DNA of 8,605 nt from Microcaldota archaeon (GTDB lineage: Archaea > Micrarchaeota > Micrarchaeia > Micrarchaeales > CABMGC01), in assembly GCA_021851985.1 (NCBI GenBank), contig JAJZOS010000031.1, positions 1 to 8,605 of the forward strand, written 5' to 3'. The position numbers and the translations under genes were made by a program. This document shows positions 1 through 4,800 of the stretch, piece by piece. The notes below the pieces were generated by a model. It saw only the letters and a list, made by a program, of their open reading frames with translations. It had not been told where the DNA came from and made no database searches. The number at the start of each line of letters is the position of its first letter. Position 1 is the first letter of the stretch.

Positions 1-1
1 T

Positions 2-1291
2 GTAAGAGAGCATATTGATGATATCAAAAATTCACTTAAAAGGAGGAATAGTGATTATCCCATAGACGAGCTTATCAAGCTTGATGAGGAATGGAGATCC
101 AAGACCACGAAGCTCCAAGAGTTGCAGGCGCAGAGGAATAAGGCCAGCCTTGACATTTCCAAAATAAAGAAGGAGGGAAAGGATATTGAGGGCAGCATAG
201 CGGCGCTTGCCGAACTCAAAAGCAGTATAGACGCAATAGAATCAGCAATGCCAGACTTGGAAGAAAAGATAAACAACCTTCTTTGGAACCTTCCGAATAC
301 ACTGCACGAATCCGTGCCAAGCGGAAGCAGCGAAGCAGACAATATAGAAATTAAAAAATGGGGCAATATAATAAAGAAGGAGGGGAGGAGCCATGAGGAG
401 ATATTGACAGCATTGGGCCTGCTCGACATGGATAGCGCTTCGAAAGTTGCAGGATCGCGATTCTATTTCCTTAAGGGAGACCTTGCGCTCCTGGAGCAAT
501 CGCTCATAAGGTTCGTTATAGACGAGCTGGTCAAGAAGGGTTTTACCCTGATATCCCCGCCATTTATGATAAAGAAGAAATATTTCAGGGGTGCAGCGCC
601 TCTGGGCGTCTTTGAGGATGCGCTATACCGCACTACCGAGGCGAATGAGACGAAGGCAAAAGAAGGCTACGAAAAGATGGAAGAGGACCTTTTCTTGATA
701 GGAACTGCCGAACACGCGATGGCAGCCATGCATGCAGATTCAACGTTCTCTGGAAGGGACCTTCCCATACGATATGTGGGCATAAGCCCGTGCTTCAGAA
801 GAGAGGCAGGCTCGCATGGCAAGGACACCAAGGGCATATTCAGAGTGCACCAGTTCTACAAGGTCGAGCAGTTTATATTTTCCAGGCAGGAGGATTCATG
901 GAAGTATCTTGAAGAGCTAAGAGAGAACGGCGAGGATATCATAAAAAAACTGGAGATACCATATCATGTTGTAATATTGTGCACTGGAGACATAGGCGCC
1001 CAAGTGGCAAAAACCTACGATGTTGAAGTATATATGCCAGGGCAGAAGGATTACAGGGAATTACAATCGCATTCCAATTGCACAGATTGGCAGAGTTTAA
1101 GGCTGGATATACGATATGATGAAGGAAACGAAAGAAAATATGTCCATACGCTCAACGGCACCGGATTGCCGATAGAAAGAGCCATAACCGCCATAGTTGA
1201 AAACTATTCGAATGATGATGGAAGCATAACTGTGCCAAAGGTGCTGGTGCCTTATATGGGTAAGGATCGCATTGAAAAACTGAAGGCATAG
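2..1291 (+). CDS. serS: Seryl-tRNA synthetase, 5'-truncated by the window edge
   Basis: The enzyme charges tRNA-Ser with serine in the cytoplasm. The frame is open from base 2, so 429 residues are visible and only a few N-terminal residues should lie outside the window. A TTG at 122 could be taken as a start, but the upstream codons encode a typical SerRS N-terminus (VREHIDDIKNSLKRR), so it is internal. Visible residues 1 to about 105 form the charged coiled-coil arm that grips the tRNA. The class II core follows: GTAEHA near residues 234-239, motif 2 (FRREAG at 265-270, then RVHQF..KVE at 281-289), a serine-site region with SNCTDWQ at 358-364, and motif 3 (NGTGLPIER at 385-393). It is the common form of SerRS, not the rare methanogen type. 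Its length is normal for the family and no lesion is seen. The release-factor gene follows on the same strand after 102 bp. Confidence 0.97.
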   Translation, partial: VREHIDDIKNSLKRRNSDYPIDELIKLDEEWRSKTTKLQELQAQRNKASLDISKIKKEGKDIEGSIAALAELKSSIDAIESAMPDLEEKINNLLWNLPNTLHESVPSGSSEADNIEIKKWGNIIKKEGRSHEEILTALGLLDMDSASKVAGSRFYFLKGDLALLEQSLIRFVIDELVKKGFTLISPPFMIKKKYFRGAAPLGVFEDALYRTTEANETKAKEGYEKMEEDLFLIGTAEHAMAAMHADSTFSGRDLPIRYVGISPCFRREAGSHGKDTKGIFRVHQFYKVEQFIFSRQEDSWKYLEELRENGEDIIKKLEIPYHVVILCTGDIGAQVAKTYDVEVYMPGQKDYRELQSHSNCTDWQSLRLDIRYDEGNERKYVHTLNGTGLPIERAITAIVENYSNDDGSITVPKVLVPYMGKDRIEKLKA

Positions 1292-1308
1292 CGGGGCATA
1301 TGCAAAAG

Positions 1309-1354
1309 GATTTATAAAGTGTAATCCAATTATTGCACGATAGTTTTATATTTT
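1309..1354 (+). promoter_or_regulatory. Two TATA-like boxes upstream of the release-factor gene
   Basis: The SerRS-aRF1 gap has two archaeal TATA-like elements: GATTTATAAAG at 1309-1319 and TTTTATATTT at 1344-1353. Using the usual spacing of about 25 bp, the first would start transcription near 1340 and the second near 1371-1375. Either would let aRF1 be transcribed apart from serS. Seen in sequence; activity is inferred. Confidence 0.5.
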
Positions 1355-1370
1355 TGTATTTCGCGCTTGC

Positions 1371-1397
1371 ATGATGGTACAATATTTATTTGAATGA
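1371..1397 (+). other. Eight-codon leader ORF overlapping the aRF1 start (ATGA)
   Basis: Two consecutive ATG codons at 1371 and 1374 open a mini-ORF, MMVQYLFE, that ends at TGA 1395-1397. That stop shares the sequence ATGA with the aRF1 start at 1394. It begins where transcription from the TATA box at 1344-1353 would be expected to start. It may be translated and coupled to the release-factor gene, or it may be chance; nothing in its sequence alone proves expression. Confidence 0.25.
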
Positions 1398-2602
1398 TTA
1401 AAATGAAAAAGGAGTATGATATTAAAAGGGAGATAAAGAGGCTAGGATCCGTAAGGGGATCTGGAACAGAGCTTATAAGCATCTATATGCCACCAGGATA
1501 TCCGATAGCCGACGAAATAGGAAAGTTGCGCGACGAGCACGGGCAGGCATCCAACATAAAGTCAAAGACCACAAAGCTTAATGTCCAGGGAGCCATAGAG
1601 AAGATAATACAGTACATAAAGCTTTACAAGACGCCTCCGAAGAACGGATTGGCCGTATTCTGCGGCAACATATCAAACGAGCAGTCTAAGCCCAATATTC
1701 AGCTCTTTTCAATGGAGCCGCCGCAGCCGATAAAGGCAAACATATACAGGTGCGATTCGACATTCCTTCTAGAGCCCATAGAATCAATGCTCGAAGCCAA
1801 GGATATGTACGGGCTTCTCGTCATGGATGGAAGGGATGCTACCGTAGCGCTGCTCAAGGGCACCCAGGTCCTAGTTGATAAAAAGATAAAATCGTTCGCA
1901 CATTCGAAGGTAAATAAAGGAGGGCAGTCAGCCCAAAGGTACTCGCGGGCAATAGAAGAGAGCATTGATGATTACTATAAAAATGTAGCAAGCGCCATAA
2001 ACGACCTGTTCGCAAAGTATGCATTCAAACCTAAGGGTTTGGTAGTGGGCGGCCCTGGGCCAGCAAAGGAGAATTTCATAAAGTCGAAGAACCTCAATTA
2101 CCAGATAAAGGTACTCGGTATTTTCGACACCGGATATACGGATGAGAATATGGGCGTGAATGAACTTCTCGAAAAGGCCAAGGAGGTGCTCGTAGAGCAG
2201 CAGGCAATACAGGAGAGGAAGACGATGGAGCGCTTCCTCAATGAGCTTGCGCACGGAAACCTTGCACTTTCGGGATACGAAAAGGTAAAGAAAGCCCTTA
2301 TGTCGAACAATGTGGTAAAGCTGATAATAAGCGAGGATGCAGAGCTGTACAACGTATCCTACAAATGCAGCTCATGCAACACGGAATTCACCAGGCTGGA
2401 ACACGGCAACGAAAGGTCGCAGAAGCACGAATGCGGCGGAACCTTATCTATAACCAGTGAGGCCGATGCAATAGAGGAATTGATAGAGATGGCTGACAAA
2501 AACGGGGTCGACGTCTCTTTCATAGCCTCCGACAGCCAATACGGAAAGGAGCTTCTGTTGGGTTTCGGAGGCGTTGCTGCGATGCTGAAGTATAAGCCAT
2601 GA
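1394..2602 (+). CDS. prf1: Archaeal peptide chain release factor subunit 1 (aRF1/eRF1 family)
   Basis: This factor reads all three stop codons in the ribosomal A site and triggers release of the finished protein. The 402 residues match the family's usual length. In order: the N-terminal stop-decoding domain with GTELISIYMPP (24-34), NIKS (54-57) and the YxCxxxF motif YRCDSTF (118-124); the middle domain with the catalytic GGQ at 176-178 in NKGGQSAQR; and the C-terminal domain ending in the conserved GFGG.AA stretch (391-396). A small zinc-ribbon-like insert has Cys325-x2-Cys328 and Cys347; the expected partner Cys of the second pair is replaced (Lys344, with His345 next to it), so metal binding is uncertain. 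The start at 1394 lacks a clear Shine-Dalgarno site; ATG 1403 is an alternative. The gene has its own TATA-like boxes and is followed by a weak T-rich stretch near 2626-2629. Confidence 0.97.
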   Translation: MIKMKKEYDIKREIKRLGSVRGSGTELISIYMPPGYPIADEIGKLRDEHGQASNIKSKTTKLNVQGAIEKIIQYIKLYKTPPKNGLAVFCGNISNEQSKPNIQLFSMEPPQPIKANIYRCDSTFLLEPIESMLEAKDMYGLLVMDGRDATVALLKGTQVLVDKKIKSFAHSKVNKGGQSAQRYSRAIEESIDDYYKNVASAINDLFAKYAFKPKGLVVGGPGPAKENFIKSKNLNYQIKVLGIFDTGYTDENMGVNELLEKAKEVLVEQQAIQERKTMERFLNELAHGNLALSGYEKVKKALMSNNVVKLIISEDAELYNVSYKCSSCNTEFTRLEHGNERSQKHECGGTLSITSEADAIEELIEMADKNGVDVSFIASDSQYGKELLLGFGGVAAMLKYKP

Positions 2603-2648
2603 GGAAAATCCTGGCTTGCACTAATCTTTTGAGAATTCTTTATGCGGC

Positions 2649-2701
2649 ATACATCCTCTTTGCGCCATAGAAACGCGCCATTCGGAACAGGATAAATGCG
2701 T
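2649..2701. repeat. 53-bp direct repeat, left copy
   Basis: This matches 4082-4134 at 50 of 53 positions, in the same orientation, offset by 1433 bp; the first 30 bases are identical. Mismatches are at 2679, 2684 and 2697. It ends one base before the stop codon of the nucleotidyltransferase gene, so the cassette boundary is tight. Inside are a short direct repeat (GCGCCAT at 2662 and 2675) and opposed ATCCT/AGGAT words at 2653-2657 and 2689-2693. No coding or tRNA identity is apparent. Confidence 0.9.
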
Positions 2702-2702
2702 A

Positions 2703-3350
2703 CTATCTTTTATTGAAAACCGAATTTATCTCCTTTTTCACACCGGTTTTAAACTTTATGTATTCGGCCTTCGTATTGGATATAAATTCCCATAAGCGTT
2801 CGCTTTTATCCAGATATTCTAGCATGCCAGTATGGCCTCTCCTTTCGTCTATTTTATATTTATCGATGTAATCTCTGATTTGATTAATGTCAAGTCCAGC
2901 ATAAAAGAGCAATGAAACAACATCGATTATGTCCTTGTCCAATTTTATGGTGTCTTCCCTGAAATAACCGCAAAGCTTGAGCAGCAAGAGCATATTTTTA
3001 TCTACTACCTTCATGCCGCGCATTATAACGCTGTGCTTAAATATCTCATTTATGGGTATTGTGAGCTCCTTGTCCGAAATCCCGTTGATAAAAAGATCAA
3101 TGCTCACATCATTTATTACGGAGTATTTCACGCTAATCCCGTAATCATGTACGCCATACTTCCTGAAATATTCCAGTTGCTCCGGGCTTATTGCAATATC
3201 TATGTCCTTGCTTCTTTGAATATCCACATATAGGTTGACTGCCCATCCTCCGATAAGCACAAAATCCACCTTGCCCGTTATTCTGCTTAGCATGTCGCGG
3301 CTTTTATCAGTTTCTAGATAATTGTAATAGGTTCTTGGCATATTCGTCAT
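2703..3350 (-). CDS. AbiEii-like nucleotidyltransferase, candidate type IV toxin
   Basis: The 215-residue protein carries a polymerase-beta-type nucleotidyltransferase fold signature: VLIGGWAV with Gly34-Gly35, the paired catalytic acids in SKDIDI (Asp49, Asp51), and a third acid in VSIDLF (Asp85). A later KLDKDIIDVVSLL stretch (136-148) matches the conserved K-D..D region of AbiEii/DUF1814-type proteins. In known AbiE systems such enzymes act as toxins, some by adding nucleotides to tRNA acceptor ends; the substrate here is unknown. It is the second gene of the operon, and its ATG at 3350 lies 44 bp inside the upstream wHTH gene, which suggests translational coupling. ATG 3341 and ATG 3293 are alternative starts; the latter would remove the overlap while keeping the catalytic core. 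No clear Shine-Dalgarno site precedes any of them. The stop codon abuts the left 53-bp repeat. Confidence 0.82.
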   Translation of the reverse strand: MTNMPRTYYNYLETDKSRDMLSRITGKVDFVLIGGWAVNLYVDIQRSKDIDIAISPEQLEYFRKYGVHDYGISVKYSVINDVSIDLFINGISDKELTIPINEIFKHSVIMRGMKVVDKNMLLLLKLCGYFREDTIKLDKDIIDVVSLLFYAGLDINQIRDYIDKYKIDERRGHTGMLEYLDKSERLWEFISNTKAEYIKFKTGVKKEINSVFNKR

Positions 3351-3966
3351 CTATCGTTTTCTTGAGCTTCTTTACAAACTCGTATGCATTCCATTCGCTG
3401 ATGTTCCATAAATCCGCATATAACTGCGTCTTTGGAACGGTAGACTTGTTTAAGGAATTTTCCTTTATCATAACATAAAGCACTTTATCTGGCTTAAGGA
3501 CCACCAAGTTGGCGTATTTTGACCTTGGCGCGAACAGATTCTTTTCAAACCTTGATTTTATATCAGAAAGCCCTACATCAGTAGCATACACATATACTTC
3601 TCCATAATCTGCAGCGTCATTTCCGAATAGGTTTGCATATCCAGTGTATGAGGTGTATGCCGTTTCCCCGGGCAGGCTTTGTTCTATCGCTTTTGCAGGC
3701 TTGTTGACGTATGTAGAATAGACTATGTCCTTACCGAATTTTCTAGTTGCGGCCCAATAGGCAAGCGCCTTGTCAAAACTTAGTATTTCAAAATGCCTTC
3801 GGTACATCGCCGCAGCGCCTATATCAAGAAGCCTTTTTATCGCTATGCTAACGGTATTGGGGGAGATAGAAAGGTCCCTGGCAATGCCGTTTTCAGTGAA
3901 ATGACCCTTAGGGCGTGCAAGCTCGGCTTCCAGCACATGCCTGTATACTGCATTGCCTATTTGCAT
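3307..3966 (-). CDS. AbiEi-like winged-helix protein, candidate type IV antitoxin and autorepressor
   Basis: The 219-residue protein has an N-terminal winged helix: residues about 5-60, with the HTH around FTENGIARDLSISPNTVSIA (23-42) and a wing near YRRHFEI (55-61). The remaining 150 or so residues form a mixed alpha/beta domain, with a PKTQLYADLW stretch (178-187) that resembles the P-x-QLY-DL region of AbiEi C-terminal domains. In AbiE systems the first gene encodes the antitoxin, which also binds inverted repeats in its own promoter; the 26-bp palindrome just upstream fits this. It is the first gene of a two-gene minus-strand operon and overlaps the nucleotidyltransferase gene. The start at 3966 is the only good ATG before the HTH; the leader lacks a strong Shine-Dalgarno site. 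The pairing and gene order support the assignment more than sequence alone. A plain transcription regulator is the alternative. Confidence 0.75.
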   Translation of the reverse strand: MQIGNAVYRHVLEAELARPKGHFTENGIARDLSISPNTVSIAIKRLLDIGAAAMYRRHFEILSFDKALAYWAATRKFGKDIVYSTYVNKPAKAIEQSLPGETAYTSYTGYANLFGNDAADYGEVYVYATDVGLSDIKSRFEKNLFAPRSKYANLVVLKPDKVLYVMIKENSLNKSTVPKTQLYADLWNISEWNAYEFVKKLKKTIDDEYAKNLLQLSRN

Positions 3967-3989
3967 TCAGAACATCCTATTTTTTGCAA

Positions 3990-4039
3990 GATAATATTAT
4001 ATATTATCCTAATATATTAGGATAATAAGATATAAAAGT
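3990..4039 (-). promoter_or_regulatory. Promoter of the AbiE-like operon
   Basis: Read on the minus strand, two TATA-like elements occur: CTTTTATATC about 4039-4030, and ATATATAAT about 4005-3995. The second would place the transcription start near 3975, giving a leader of about 10 nt before the ATG at 3966; the first would start near 4008, inside the palindrome. Either is overlapped by the putative operator. Confidence 0.5.
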
Positions 4040-4048
4040 TTATCCTAA
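4002..4048. promoter_or_regulatory. 26-bp perfect palindrome plus extra half-site, candidate AbiEi operator
   Basis: Bases 4002-4027 form a perfect 26-bp palindrome with core TTATCCTAATATATTAGG and its completion. A further half-site, TTATCCTAA, lies at 4040-4048 in the same orientation as the left arm, 36 bp away. The group sits 36-82 bp upstream of the wHTH start and overlaps the likely TATA elements, which is where an autorepressor would bind. The sequence is seen directly; the ligand is inferred. Confidence 0.65.
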
Positions 4049-4081
4049 AAGATAAAAAGATTTTAATTAGGTAAATTCAGA

Positions 4082-4134
4082 ATACATCCTCTTTGCGCCA
4101 TAGAAACGCGCTATTCAGAACAGGATAAAGGCGT
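4082..4134. repeat. 53-bp direct repeat, right copy
   Basis: Second copy of the repeat at 2649-2701, with 3 mismatches (4112, 4117, 4130). It lies between the TA promoter and the 3' end of the surface-protein operon. It also contains ATTCAGAACA (4113-4122), a 10-mer found again at the wHTH start region (3965-3974). Confidence 0.9.
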
Positions 4135-4154
4135 GCGAGTTTGCACTATTGACA

Positions 4155-4163
4155 AGAAAAAGG
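4155..4163 (-). terminator. Oligo-T terminator of the surface-protein operon
   Basis: Seven to fifteen bases after the TAA at 4170-4172, the minus strand reads GCCTTTTTCTTG, a T-rich tract of the kind that ends archaeal transcripts. There is no strong hairpin. Confidence 0.4.
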
Positions 4164-4169
4164 CAAATT

Positions 4170-4790
4170 TTATGAAATCTCGCTCGCTATCCCGCATTCG
4201 GCGAGGTATCTCGCATCTCCAGATAGGTAGAATGCATCTGGTTTTATCACAGTGCTATTGCTGATGCTGTAGTTTATGAATATGCTTGGTTTAGACGAAC
4301 TCTGCTTTATGCATGCGGACGCTGATGCGTATGTGTAGTTCTTAGCGGCTTGGCCCAATCCTGATAAGTATACACACCCGGTCTGGTTCAATGCAAAGAA
4401 GCTTATGGTGCCCGGGTTCCTATGATGCGTTGCATTGAACTCTATAGTTTGTATTATCGCAGTCGCACATCCCGATGTGCTGCTTATTGCAGTGCCATTG
4501 TTTCCGACTATGTATATGTTTACAGCATTAGCAGTATTGAAATTTTTCTGGAATGTCGCGAATGGCGTCTGGGCGCTGGAATTGCTTACGCCGTAGACTA
4601 TCGCACCTGAGAAAGCCAGCACTATTATGATTATGCCGAATGCTGCGATATATTTGATGTTTGACTTTTCAGGTTCTGTTGCATTTTGGACTTTTGCATT
4701 TGCGGGTTTATGCTTTTGATTTGCAGCCTTTGCGGGTTTTGGCGCCCGCTGAGCGCCATTGCTTCTTTTCATCCCTTTTGATGCAGCCAT
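4170..4790 (-). CDS. Single-pass membrane protein with small Cys-containing surface domain
   Basis: I do not recognise a named family. The 206 residues show a basic, Ala/Lys/Pro-rich cytoplasmic tail (1-44), one transmembrane helix (about 46-68, IAAFGIIIIVLAFSGAIVYG), and an extracellular domain of about 135 residues with several N-glycosylation sequons and four cysteines (108, 139, 160, 199), enough for two disulfides. Topology should be N-in, C-out. The external domain resembles the last 115 residues of the preceding 700-residue protein: both open with a beta-strand-like NxxxIVxN segment, then GCA(T/S)A, a lone Cys, an A-C pair, and a final Cys. The gene follows that protein's stop by 4 bp and overlaps its Shine-Dalgarno site, so the two are almost certainly co-translated and probably form one surface complex. 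Confidence 0.8.
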   Translation of the reverse strand: MAASKGMKRSNGAQRAPKPAKAANQKHKPANAKVQNATEPEKSNIKYIAAFGIIIIVLAFSGAIVYGVSNSSAQTPFATFQKNFNTANAVNIYIVGNNGTAISSTSGCATAIIQTIEFNATHHRNPGTISFFALNQTGCVYLSGLGQAAKNYTYASASACIKQSSSKPSIFINYSISNSTVIKPDAFYLSGDARYLAECGIASEIS

Positions 4791-4800
4791 AGGATCACTT
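4791..4800 (-). promoter_or_regulatory. Shine-Dalgarno site overlapping the upstream stop codon
   Basis: On the minus strand AAGTGATCCT directly precedes the ATG at 4790. GTGATCC is complementary to the GGAUCAC segment at the 3' end of archaeal 16S rRNA, and the TGA inside it is the stop of the 700-residue gene. This arrangement favours reinitiation by the terminating ribosome and supports the chosen start. Confidence 0.55.

Larger units (their letters stand above)
2649..4134. mobile_element. Repeat-bounded toxin-antitoxin cassette (putative acquired unit)
   Basis: A two-gene AbiE-like operon with its promoter is enclosed by two 53-bp direct repeats. No integrase or transposase lies inside, so mobility would have to be supplied elsewhere, or the unit arose by recombination between dispersed repeats. 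Collapsing the repeats would leave prf1 and the surface operon convergent with about 90 bp between stops, a normal intergenic spacing. The repeats are seen directly; that the unit was inserted is inference. Confidence 0.4.

Noticed and set aside
122..1291. SerRS starting at the TTG at 122
   Set aside because: The same frame is open to base 2 and encodes a typical SerRS N-terminal arm, so the true start lies just outside the window.
2649..4134. CRISPR array
   Set aside because: Only two repeat copies, 1.4 kb apart, with two genes between them; no spacers and no cas genes.
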